From Bacillota bacterium (GTDB taxonomy: Bacteria; Bacillota; Clostridia; Lachnospirales; Lachnospiraceae), in NCBI GenBank assembly GCA_017861355.1, contig JAGFXQ010000063.1:1-12962 (forward strand): 12,962 nt of DNA, read 5' to 3'. Below the pieces are notes generated by a model. It saw nothing but the letters and a program-made list of their open reading frames with translations, did not search any database and was not told the DNA's origin. The position numbers and the translations under genes were made by a program. This document shows positions 1 to 7,075 of the stretch, piece after piece (position 1 is the stretch's first letter; every line of letters starts with the position of its first letter).

Positions 1-80
1 CTTTCTATTATATATGAGAAATTCTAATTAGTATAGTATTTGGTTGTAGCATGGCGGGCAGTGAACTGGGATAGAGACAG

Positions 81-122
81 AAATAGGCCTCAAGGTGGAT
101 TCACCTAGGAGGCCTTGTATTT
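81..122. terminator. Imperfect stem-loop downstream of the HD-GYP operon
   Basis: AGGCCTC (85-91) pairs with GAGGCCT (109-115), an inner GGTG/CACC stem closes on a GATT loop, and AAATA/TATTT flank the stem. It lies about 55 bases past the stop of the minus-strand response regulator, so it is the best candidate for that operon's 3' end. On the minus strand the stem is followed only by ATTTCTG, a poor U-tract, so it may be a weak terminator or a 3' stabilising hairpin. No gene is seen in 1-177. Confidence 0.4.
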
Positions 123-177
123 GTGAAAGTGGTATAGGAATCGAAGGAACCAATAAGGTGCATATCTGCGGATTACA

Positions 178-1215
178 TTAGGTATTTGCATTAAATATGT
201 CGTCGATCTCATCCAGATACTTGAGGAAGATATCGACGATTTCAGGATCAAACTTGATCCCCCGCTGACTCTCTATAAAATTAATGATATCCTCCCTGGG
301 CCATTTCTCTTTATAAACACGTTTTGTCGCCAGGGCATCGAATACATCAACAAGTGCCACGATACGGCTTGAGAGATGAATATCCTCCCCTGTGAGACCT
401 CTGGGATAACCGCTGCCATCATAATTCTCGTGGTGCTCATATGCAATGATCGCCGCTTCCTTGAGAAGCTCTCTTTTGGAGTTCTTCAATAATTCATAGC
501 CATAGAGACAATGATTCTTAATGCTTTCGAATTCCTCCGGGGTTAGCTTCCCCGGCTTATTCAGAATCTTATCATCAATTGCAATCTTTCCAACATCATG
601 CATCGAGGCAGCCAGGTGGACAATCTCTACATCGTGAGGATTAAAATTGAATTTCTCAGCAAGGAATGCGGAGATGCAGCCAACCCGTTTAACATGATGA
701 CTGTTATCAATGCAACGTGATTCTGCAATCTCACCTAAGGCATAGATCAGCTCTCTTTGCGTATCATCAATCTCTTGCTTCAAGCCGGTAATTGTAGTGA
801 GAGCCATATAGGAGCGCAGAGCTGTGATAATTACCGTTCTAAGGCTTTGTGCGGTTAATTCCGTCTTGCCCCGGTAATCATTAATGTCATAATTAAGGGT
901 TACACTCTCCTCCGGTGCCAGTCCCGGGTTACCGGTACGAACAATAAGCCGGATGTTTCTGTTTCCCATGTCCTCCCGGATTGTTTTGACCAGATCAAGT
1001 CCGGAAGTATCCTTCTCCATCACGATATCTAATAGCGCAATTGCTATATCAGGGTGTTTCTCTAGTTGAGCAACTGCCTCAGAAGCGTTGTAAGCATTAA
1101 TGAAAGTAAGGGGGCGGTTCTCGTATACTAATCTTTTCAGAGCCATAACCGTGATTTCATGAATATCAATATCATCGTCAACGATCAGTATCTTCCATGC
1201 ATTATCTGGTGTCAT
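178..1215 (-). CDS. Response regulator with HD-GYP output domain (probable c-di-GMP phosphodiesterase)
   Basis: 345 aa, no membrane segment. An N-terminal receiver domain (about 8-138) shows the acidic cluster D13-D15, phospho-acceptor D63 in ALLDIVM, T94 and K117. A short linker with a helix ending in ALGEIAESR leads to a complete HD-GYP domain (about 155-340) with HDVGK at 206-210, the HHxxxDGxGYP signature at 261-271 and DVFDAL at 290-295. Proteins of this family hydrolyse cyclic-di-GMP to pGpG or GMP using a metal centre; all signature residues visible here are intact, so an active enzyme is expected. Its ATG overlaps the stop codon of the upstream histidine kinase gene (ATGA), indicating translational coupling and a cognate pair. 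The substrate is inferred from the family; the sequence cannot distinguish activity on c-di-GMP from activity on related cyclic dinucleotides. Confidence 0.94.
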   Translation of the reverse strand: MTPDNAWKILIVDDDIDIHEITVMALKRLVYENRPLTFINAYNASEAVAQLEKHPDIAIALLDIVMEKDTSGLDLVKTIREDMGNRNIRLIVRTGNPGLAPEESVTLNYDINDYRGKTELTAQSLRTVIITALRSYMALTTITGLKQEIDDTQRELIYALGEIAESRCIDNSHHVKRVGCISAFLAEKFNFNPHDVEIVHLAASMHDVGKIAIDDKILNKPGKLTPEEFESIKNHCLYGYELLKNSKRELLKEAAIIAYEHHENYDGSGYPRGLTGEDIHLSSRIVALVDVFDALATKRVYKEKWPREDIINFIESQRGIKFDPEIVDIFLKYLDEIDDIFNANT

Positions 1216-2882
1216 GAAATGTCCCCCTTAATATTAATAATGAAAGCAGTGCCCTTGCCCGGTGTGCTGTTACATCGGATAGAGCCTTCATATTGCTGCG
1301 TTACGATAGAATAGACGATAGACAGCCCGAGACCTGTACCTCCGGCACTTCGGTCGGTGGTGAAGAAAGGTTCATAAATTCGGTTTAAGGTGGCTTCATC
1401 CATTCCTGCACCGTCATCGGAGTACTCAATTTGTATCATAGAATGATCACGAGAGGTTTTAATATGTATCTGACCGATATCACCGGGGTGATAGGCATGC
1501 TTCAGAGAATTCATGACCAGATTGGTGATAATCTGAGCGATGGATCCGGGATAACCATTGACCAATATCTTCTCGGAACAATCCGTAGTAATCTTAATCT
1601 GCGTCTTCTTAAGCGAGGGACTCAAGCTGACTAATACTTCATCAATATATGCACCAATATCGAACGCTCTCTTGGGTTCCGTGGACTGATCTACGGATAA
1701 TTGCTTAAAGCTTTGAACCAAATGCGCTGCCCGATTCAAATTCTTATAGATAATCTGAGATGCTTTATCGATATCCTCCAAGAAGGGAAGAATATCCTCT
1801 GCATTCAATGCTCTGGTCTGATTCAAGGAGATCAATTCCTGTGCGATATCGGATAGGTGCGACGCTGCGGTAAGTCCGACACCAAGGGGTGTGTTAACCT
1901 CATGCGCAACTCCGGCAACCAATCCGCCGAGAGCAGCCATTTTCTCGGATTCAACAAGATAATTCTGAGTACTGATGAGCTGGTCATTGGCAGCAGCTAA
2001 TTCTTCATTCATCGCTAACATCTCTTCGTTCATTGCGCTTAGCTCTTCGTTGGCTGCCGTCAGGTCTTCATTCGCAGCTTTCAGTTCTTGAGTGCGTTCG
2101 TTAACCTTTTGCTCCAAAGTGCGGTTGAGTTCCAGCAGCTTAGCTTCGGCTTTCTTACGGGTGGAGATATCAACGCCCATACCAACGAAGTAATCCTTAC
2201 CATCCAACTTAAGCGGGCATGCCGTCAGGTATAAGGGAATTATGGAACCATCTTTGCATTGAAGATCTGCTTCCGCTTCACCGAACCCATTTTTGACAGC
2301 GTTTTCTAAGCCTTTTGCTATTACCTCCTGGCTAACTGGGTCGTCTTTATACCAATCCATCAGACCGCGATGATGAAGCTCCTCCTTGGTATATCCGGTC
2401 ATTGCCTCATGCCATTTATTCCAGAGAATAAGTTCTCCTTGATCATCATACATATAGATCATTCCGGGAACGCTTTCCATTAAGGCTTCCTGAAGAGCAC
2501 GTGATTTCTTAATGTCATTCTCATAATTAACTCTTGCCGTTATATCTACGGTAGATCCAACGATACCTACGATCTCACCTTCATTGTTATAATAAGGGGC
2601 GACATAATTCTCCAGATGAGTATTGCCTATGGTATGATAATATTTCACGTGCTTTCCGCAGTAAGCCTTTTCGATGGCTTCTATGATGTCAGGGTAATCA
2701 CGATACATATCTTTAGCAGATAGACCAACCACCTGGCCCGGATGAAGACCGATTGTCTCCAAACCCTGACCTTCGGATATGAGGAACCTCCAGTCTCGGT
2801 CAAGTACATAGAAAATAGTAGGCAGCTGGGAAACTATGTTACCGAAATATTCGTACATCTCACGAATGGAATCATTACTCAT
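1212..2882 (-). CDS. Cytoplasmic PAS-PAS sensor histidine kinase
   Basis: 556 aa, without signal peptide or transmembrane helices, so it senses a cytoplasmic signal. Two PAS domains (about 15-120 and 130-245) are followed by a coiled coil (about 245-312) made of near-perfect heptads of the form (A/M)NEELxA. The dimerisation/phospho-acceptor segment has H327 in AGVAHEVNTPLG, and the HATPase domain (about 425-555) has an N-box at N454/N458, DDGAG at 489-493 and GGTGLGL at 514-520. The H-box and HATPase resemble the kinase class often paired with PAS sensors. AAGGAGG precedes the ATG by eight bases. The gene overlaps the HD-GYP response regulator by four bases and is its probable partner. The ligand or cofactor of the PAS domains cannot be told from sequence; no haem- or flavin-binding motif was recognised. 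Confidence 0.94.
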   Translation of the reverse strand: MSNDSIREMYEYFGNIVSQLPTIFYVLDRDWRFLISEGQGLETIGLHPGQVVGLSAKDMYRDYPDIIEAIEKAYCGKHVKYYHTIGNTHLENYVAPYYNNEGEIVGIVGSTVDITARVNYENDIKKSRALQEALMESVPGMIYMYDDQGELILWNKWHEAMTGYTKEELHHRGLMDWYKDDPVSQEVIAKGLENAVKNGFGEAEADLQCKDGSIIPLYLTACPLKLDGKDYFVGMGVDISTRKKAEAKLLELNRTLEQKVNERTQELKAANEDLTAANEELSAMNEEMLAMNEELAAANDQLISTQNYLVESEKMAALGGLVAGVAHEVNTPLGVGLTAASHLSDIAQELISLNQTRALNAEDILPFLEDIDKASQIIYKNLNRAAHLVQSFKQLSVDQSTEPKRAFDIGAYIDEVLVSLSPSLKKTQIKITTDCSEKILVNGYPGSIAQIITNLVMNSLKHAYHPGDIGQIHIKTSRDHSMIQIEYSDDGAGMDEATLNRIYEPFFTTDRSAGGTGLGLSIVYSIVTQQYEGSIRCNSTPGKGTAFIINIKGDIS

Positions 2883-2987
2883 TGGGAAGCCCTCCTTTTC
2901 TTCAATGTTATCATATAATCTGACAATTTGCTACACTAAGCAACAATATTCTGCGAAAAAATGTAGTAATATAAGAAGTGATAAACC

Positions 2988-3050
2988 GCTTACGAGGTAG
3001 CAGGCAGGTTTTGTCTGCTTATAGATTGAGTGGCTTGCCTACATGTAAGC
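2988..3050. promoter_or_regulatory. Long imperfect inverted repeat in the kinase/hydrolase divergent region
   Basis: GCTTAC (2988-2993) pairs with GTAAGC (3045-3050). Inside this, GTAG-GGCA with a CA bulge pairs with TGCCTAC, and an inner GCAG/CTGC hairpin closes on GTTTTGT. The element lies between divergent genes, about 90 bases before the hydrolase start and upstream of the promoter proposed for it. It could be an operator, a folded leader of a longer transcript, or a chance structure. It does not match a riboswitch or T-box known to me. Confidence 0.3.
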
Positions 3051-3062
3051 AATGGTAAGGAC

Positions 3063-3091
3063 TGTACAGGAATACACGATAATGATACAAT
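3063..3091 (+). promoter_or_regulatory. Candidate sigma-A promoter for the hydrolase gene
   Basis: TGTACA (3063-3068), 17-base spacer, TACAAT (3086-3091). The -35 matches TTGACA at four of six positions and the -10 matches TATAAT at five of six. The predicted leader is about 45 bases and contains the Shine-Dalgarno site of the gene at 3142. Confidence 0.45.
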
Positions 3092-3141
3092 AATATGAAA
3101 TAAAACAAGTCATTTCTGAAAAGATAGAAGGGAGAAGGAAT

Positions 3142-4011
3142 ATGGGAGAATTAGCAAGGTTTACATCAATTAAGAATAATCCGGAGCTTACCGGGCAGGC
3201 CAGGTGGATCGGAGGAGTAACCTATTCGTCTGAAACTGGGGTTGAGCTGAAACTGGAGCTTCTGCAACCGTGGGCAGTAGGAGAGGAAAAGAGGTATCCT
3301 TGCATTGTTTTTGTACAAGGCAGCGCATGGACCTTTCCGGATGTAGGTTATGAATTACCGCAGCTTGGGGCTCTTGCAAGAAAAGGATATGTAGTGGCTA
3401 CGCTGACTCATCGCTCATCAGTAGATCATCATAAGGCACCTGCCTTCCTGGAGGATGTTAAAACAGCCATTCGCTTCTTACGAAAAAATGCAGCAAAATA
3501 CGGTATTGATTCTGAGAGGATTGGAATATGGGGAACCTCATCCGGAGGAAATACTGCACTTCTGGTAGGTCTGACCGGAGATGATCCATTCTATAAGACA
3601 AAAGAATTCGGAGAATATTCCGATGCAGTCAAGACAGTTGCGGAGTGCTTCGGACCCGCTGATATGTTCAAGTTATTCAAACAGGGAGTGCCTGAGTTTG
3701 ATGAGAACGGGAAAACCTCCATCTTTATTCACCTTTTTGGTGACACGAAGAAGGAACAGAGAGAGCGCATGTCAACCATGAATCCGGTGGAGAAGGTAAT
3801 TCCGGGAAGAGAGTATCCTCCCTTCTTGCTGATGCACGGAGATCAGGATGATGTGGTGCCGTATGAGCAGTGTACTATCATGGCAGAGAAGTTGTGTGAG
3901 AATGATGTCCATACAGAGATCATTCGTGTTGAAGGGGCACCACATGAGGATAATTTCTGGAGCCAGGAGCTTCTTGACCTGATTGAAGATTACTTTGTAA
4001 GAACACTGTAG
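3142..4011 (+). CDS. Alpha/beta-hydrolase fold esterase/lipase-like enzyme
   Basis: 289 aa, no signal peptide, probably cytoplasmic. The fold is supported by a strand followed by an oxyanion-type turn (VFVQGSAW, 56-63, in place of the usual HGGGW), the nucleophile elbow GTSSG at 131-135 with S133, an acidic residue in HGDQDDVVP (232-240; D236 or D237) and the catalytic His in GAPHED (H268). The layout resembles the BD-FAE/Aes-type carboxylesterase group that acts on acylated sugars or small esters. The actual substrate is not readable from the sequence. AGAAGGGAGAAGG precedes the ATG at normal spacing. It is followed after 120 bases, with no terminator, by the Dabb gene and faces a GH2 glycosidase gene, so a role in processing esterified plant carbohydrate is plausible but only an inference. 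Confidence 0.86.
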   Translation: MGELARFTSIKNNPELTGQARWIGGVTYSSETGVELKLELLQPWAVGEEKRYPCIVFVQGSAWTFPDVGYELPQLGALARKGYVVATLTHRSSVDHHKAPAFLEDVKTAIRFLRKNAAKYGIDSERIGIWGTSSGGNTALLVGLTGDDPFYKTKEFGEYSDAVKTVAECFGPADMFKLFKQGVPEFDENGKTSIFIHLFGDTKKEQRERMSTMNPVEKVIPGREYPPFLLMHGDQDDVVPYEQCTIMAEKLCENDVHTEIIRVEGAPHEDNFWSQELLDLIEDYFVRTL

Positions 4012-4131
4012 AGTAAGAAAAAGGTCAGAAGAACGACTGAGTCAGTGGGAATTATTCAAGGCAAGATTGTGATGTATGAAAGTCATGGTTCGATGATAGA
4101 GAAAAGGTGTTAATGATATGGAGGAGTATTG

Positions 4132-4449
4132 ATGGAAGCAAAAGTGTTAAGACATGTTGTTCTATTTAAATTTCTAGACAATGCAAATGAGGAAAGCGTT
4201 GCAAGTATTGAAGCTGCATTTCTGGAGCTGAAAAATAAAATCCCTCAAATTGTATCCATAGAGTGGGGTACCAATGTCAGTCCGGAAGGTCTCAGCCAGG
4301 ATTTTACCCACTGCTTCTTTGTGACCTTTCATAGCGAAGCGGATCGGGATGTATATTTACCACACCCTGAGCATCAGGCATTTGGAAGTCTGTTAGGCCC
4401 TTATCTGGATAAAGTATTGGTTGTTGATTACTGGGCCTATCAAGCATAG
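4132..4449 (+). CDS. Dabb-family (stress-responsive A/B barrel) small protein
   Basis: 105 aa. The start LRHVVLFKF, the middle segment QDFTHCFFVTFHSEADRDVY, and HPEHQAFG followed by VVDYWA are the hallmarks of the dimeric ferredoxin-like Dabb fold. A TTG sits in frame one codon earlier (4129), but GGAGGAG at 4120-4126 leaves only two bases to it and five to the ATG at 4132, so the ATG is preferred. Dabb proteins have varied and often unknown roles (stress response, polyketide cyclisation in other organisms), and no specific reaction is claimed. It lies downstream of the hydrolase in the same direction with no terminator between them, probably in one transcript, and ends before a strong hairpin at 4529. 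Confidence 0.85.
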   Translation: MEAKVLRHVVLFKFLDNANEESVASIEAAFLELKNKIPQIVSIEWGTNVSPEGLSQDFTHCFFVTFHSEADRDVYLPHPEHQAFGSLLGPYLDKVLVVDYWAYQA

Positions 4450-4528
4450 GCTACATGACAAAAATGGTGAGGCTATAATTCGAGATTCGGGTTTTATCAA
4501 TTCTACTAATTTTACATTCTAAGCATAA

Positions 4529-4575
4529 AAAACAAGGGTCCCGGAGTTTGTTGAAAACTCTGGAGCCCTTGTTTT
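4529..4575. terminator. Bidirectional Rho-independent terminator between Dabb and GH2 genes
   Basis: A 21-base stem begins AAAACAAGGG and ends CCCTTGTTTT, with a short loop around 4549-4554. Runs of A and T on the outer ends give a U-tract on both strands. Counting pairs, the plus-strand RNA has two G-U wobbles and one mismatch and the minus-strand RNA one wobble and two mismatches, so it serves both convergent genes but slightly favours the plus direction. Confidence 0.88.
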
Positions 4576-4589
4576 ATCTTTACCTAAAC

Positions 4590-6299
4590 CTAGCTTTCAA
4601 TCGCCGCCTTCTTAGAATTGATTGCTTTTATTATGCTGGGATCAAATTTGGCTACTCTGCCATAGGTATATAATCCGTTCTTCTCTTGCTCTACATCATA
4701 CAACTGTGTATAACAGAGGCCAAAGATTTTGGGATTATCAAGTAAGGCAGTGGTTAGGCCGTCATATCGAGCCAGGAATTCTTCCCTGGTCTTTGGAGCT
4801 TCACCATAACCCCAGCTATTCGAGGAGTCTTCGATATCCCATTTGATACCACCGTACTCACTAATGAATACCGGTAAGCCTTTCACATAATGCTGCCTAT
4901 TACTTAGGGAATCGACGATGTCACCACCTGTCTTTAAACCCTCGTAGTGAGATGCAAATAGCTCTACATCTTGATCATAGCAGTGATGATCATAGATATC
5001 AGTAATTACATGAAAGTTGCCACTGGTATCTATGCAGGGTCTGGTAGGGTCAAAACGTTTTGTGGTCTGGTAAATAATCTTTATAATATCATCATTTTGT
5101 TTTCTTCCGTCATAATCCCAGGTCTCATTAAAGGGACACCATCCGATAATGGAGGGATGATTGAAATCACGTTCCAATATTTCTAACCACTCAGGTAAAA
5201 AGGAGATTAAGCTGCTGGGATTGGATAAGTCGAGTCCCCAGTTGGCATGCTCTCCCCATACAAGATAACCTAATTTATCACAATGATACAGAAACCTTGC
5301 TTCGAATACCTTTTCATGCAGTCTGGCACCATTAAAGCCCATATCCATGGATAGGTGGATATCTTGAATTAGCGCATCCTCAGAAGGCGCGGTATAGATT
5401 CCATCCGGATAGAAGCCCTGATCTAGGATCAGACGCTGAAAGATGGATTTACCATTTAGCAAGCATTTCATCCCATCCATTTTAATCTCTCTAAGTCCGA
5501 AGTAGCTCTTCACTTTATCCTGATCAAAGGTTAGCTCCAAATCATACAGATTCCCTTCACCGATGCCCCACAGATGAACTTCATCCAAAGACAGCATTGC
5601 AGAGAAATTCCCGTATTCTGTCTTGACGGATACTTCACCGCATCTTCTTCCTTGATAATAGGCAGTGGCGGTCAAAGTTCCTGCCCCGGATACAGTTCCG
5701 TTCATATATAACTGTCCTTCGGTAATATTAGGATAATATTTCACCGTCCGAATATAGTTCGTAGGTACATACTCCACCCATACAGTCTGCCAGATTCCGG
5801 TAGTTCTGGTATAGTCACAGCCGGAGGAGTAATATTGCTTGCTTTGTTTTCCACTGGGCTGCAAACCGGACTTAGTATCATCCTCAGCCTGTACAGTGAT
5901 AGTATTACTTCCTTCTACGATATAAGGGCTAATGTCAAGCTGGAAGGAGGAATAACCACCGAGGTGGGTGCCGGCGACTGTTCCATTGATGTAAATACTT
6001 GCTTTGTAATCGACCGCTCCGAAGTGCAGAAGGACCCTACCACTTAACTGCTCCTTAGTAATAAGTAAATCCCTTTTGTACCAGACTGCGGGAATGAAAT
6101 CTTTATAATTAATACCGCTTAACTCACTTTCAGGACAGAAGGGTACGATTATCTTATCCTTTAAGGATTTTTGCAAATGCAGCTTTCTGTCTTTTCCACT
6201 TCTTCCGAAGTCAAACTCAAACTGCCATTCACCATTTAGATTCAACCAGTTGTCTCGTTCCATTTGAGGAAATGGGTGTTCCGGTCTCGGTATGTTCAT
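4590..6299 (-). CDS. Glycoside hydrolase family 2 enzyme (beta-galactosidase/beta-glucuronidase-like)
   Basis: 569 aa, no signal peptide, so intracellular. The N-terminal jelly-roll sugar-binding domain (about 15-180) begins with the typical LNGEWQFEFD and contains VWYKRDL and GGYSSFQLDIS. An immunoglobulin-like sandwich follows (about 185-270), then a TIM barrel (about 275-560). Catalytic residues are visible: acid/base E392 in CPFNETW and nucleophile E481 in FISEYGG. Upstream barrel landmarks are GFNGARLHEK and YLVWGEHANW. The protein lacks the C-terminal domains of the roughly 1000-aa LacZ type and has the compact size of many gut and soil Clostridia GH2 enzymes. GH2 enzymes are retaining exo-glycosidases; the sugar (galactoside, glucuronide, mannoside or other) cannot be fixed here. 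AAGGAG lies eight bases before the ATG. It is transcribed alone, away from the MGMT-like gene. Confidence 0.91.
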   Translation of the reverse strand: MNIPRPEHPFPQMERDNWLNLNGEWQFEFDFGRSGKDRKLHLQKSLKDKIIVPFCPESELSGINYKDFIPAVWYKRDLLITKEQLSGRVLLHFGAVDYKASIYINGTVAGTHLGGYSSFQLDISPYIVEGSNTITVQAEDDTKSGLQPSGKQSKQYYSSGCDYTRTTGIWQTVWVEYVPTNYIRTVKYYPNITEGQLYMNGTVSGAGTLTATAYYQGRRCGEVSVKTEYGNFSAMLSLDEVHLWGIGEGNLYDLELTFDQDKVKSYFGLREIKMDGMKCLLNGKSIFQRLILDQGFYPDGIYTAPSEDALIQDIHLSMDMGFNGARLHEKVFEARFLYHCDKLGYLVWGEHANWGLDLSNPSSLISFLPEWLEILERDFNHPSIIGWCPFNETWDYDGRKQNDDIIKIIYQTTKRFDPTRPCIDTSGNFHVITDIYDHHCYDQDVELFASHYEGLKTGGDIVDSLSNRQHYVKGLPVFISEYGGIKWDIEDSSNSWGYGEAPKTREEFLARYDGLTTALLDNPKIFGLCYTQLYDVEQEKNGLYTYGRVAKFDPSIIKAINSKKAAIES

Positions 6300-6641
6300 T
6301 GTTATATCTCCTTTTCTTTATACTTAAATTTCGCTCTCCGAACTATATCCGCTGTGGATACATTCGTTGAGCGGTTAGGTTTCATAATTAGCTATGTGTA
6401 ATTAATAACATAAATTATAGTAATCTCTTTTTGATAATTGAATAGAGAATATCAGCATAAAGGTGAGGAATCAGAGCATTCTTTTATTAATTAAACATGA
6501 AATATAACTAGGTTAGTATTTTATATCTTTGTATATAATTATGTTGTATTTTTTTATATAATGGAAGAGAAGCAATGCCGAATGATGAAAAGAGGAAGAA
6601 ATATAAAATCCAGAATAGTAAAGAAATGAGAGGATAAAACA
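6300..6641. other. AT-rich divergent intergenic region (GH2 / MGMT-like)
   Basis: This stretch of 342 bases has no credible coding frame. It must hold the promoters of both flanking genes. On the minus strand a perfect TATAAT (complement at 6414-6419) could serve GH2, but its -35 is poor. On the plus strand TATAAT at 6557-6562 could serve the MGMT-like gene, again without a clear -35. No terminator, repeat array or riboswitch is seen. GAGAGG lies eight bases before the ATG at 6642. Confidence 0.4.
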
Positions 6642-6959
6642 ATGGCAAAATCAACATTTGATAAAATATATGATATCGTAAAGCAGATTCCGTATGGACA
6701 GGTAGCTACGTATGGTCAGATAGCTGAGCTTGCAGGAAACAAGAAATGGGCAAGAGTGGTAGGGTATGCACTTCATGCAAATCCAGAACCAGATATAATT
6801 CCATGTTATCGTGTAGTGAATCAACGAGGGGAGGTCTCAAGAGCCTTTGCATTTGGCGGTGAAAACCGTCAGATTGAGCTGTTGGAAGCGGAGGGTGTTG
6901 AGTTTATCGATGGCAGAGTTGATATGCAACGCTTTGCATGGACGAAGCGAATCTATTGA
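6642..6959 (+). CDS. MGMT-family DNA alkyltransferase-like protein (PCYRV active-site variant)
   Basis: 105 aa, matching only the C-terminal DNA-binding/active-site domain of O6-alkylguanine-DNA alkyltransferases. Family landmarks are the helix-turn-helix region IPYGQVATYGQIAELAG (16-32), the arginine finger R38 in ARVVGYALHANP, and the active-site motif, which reads IPCYRVV (53-59) instead of PCHRV, followed by FAFGG. The acceptor-position cysteine (C55) is kept, unlike classic alkyltransferase-like proteins that carry Trp there, but the neighbouring His of the charge relay is Tyr. It may therefore repair alkylated guanine with altered efficiency, or may bind and flip damaged bases as a flag for other repair systems. 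It is a stand-alone gene: the 5' side is divergent from GH2, and its 3' end faces the terminators of the lasso-type locus. Confidence 0.88.
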   Translation: MAKSTFDKIYDIVKQIPYGQVATYGQIAELAGNKKWARVVGYALHANPEPDIIPCYRVVNQRGEVSRAFAFGGENRQIELLEAEGVEFIDGRVDMQRFAWTKRIY

Positions 6960-6970
6960 TGAATGCAGAT

Positions 6971-7011
6971 AAAAAGAGAAGAGGTTCATGACTTACGTCA
7001 CGAACCCCTTC
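6971..7011 (-). terminator. Rho-independent terminator, second of two for the lasso-type locus
   Basis: On the minus strand a 15-bp stem (GAAGGGGTTCGTGAC / GTCATGAACCTCTTC) with a GTAA loop is followed by TCTTTTTATC. Both non-Watson-Crick positions are G-U pairs on the minus strand but A-C clashes on the plus strand, so it was selected as minus-strand RNA. It is a back-up terminator 23 bases beyond the first. Confidence 0.82.
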
Positions 7012-7033
7012 ATAGAGCTACGATCTATAGCCT

Positions 7034-7075
7034 AAAAAAGTCAAGGAAGATTATGAAATCTCCCTTGACTTTTTT
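7034..7075. terminator. Rho-independent terminator overlapping the cyclase 3' end
   Basis: A 17-base stem begins AAAAAAGTCAAGG and ends CCTTGACTTTTTT, with an 8-base loop. It has T-runs on both strands and could act in both directions. The single imperfect pair is G-U on the minus strand and A-C on the plus strand. The right arm and the loop are also the last codons and stop of the cyclase gene, so the hairpin is partly protein-coding. Confidence 0.87.

Noticed and set aside
4036..4047. Short palindrome ACTGAGTCAGT between hydrolase and Dabb genes
   Set aside because: Too short and without a T-run to be a terminator; probably chance or a minor protein site.
4129..4131. TTG start for the Dabb protein
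   Set aside because: It is only two bases from GGAGGAG; the next-codon ATG is correctly spaced.
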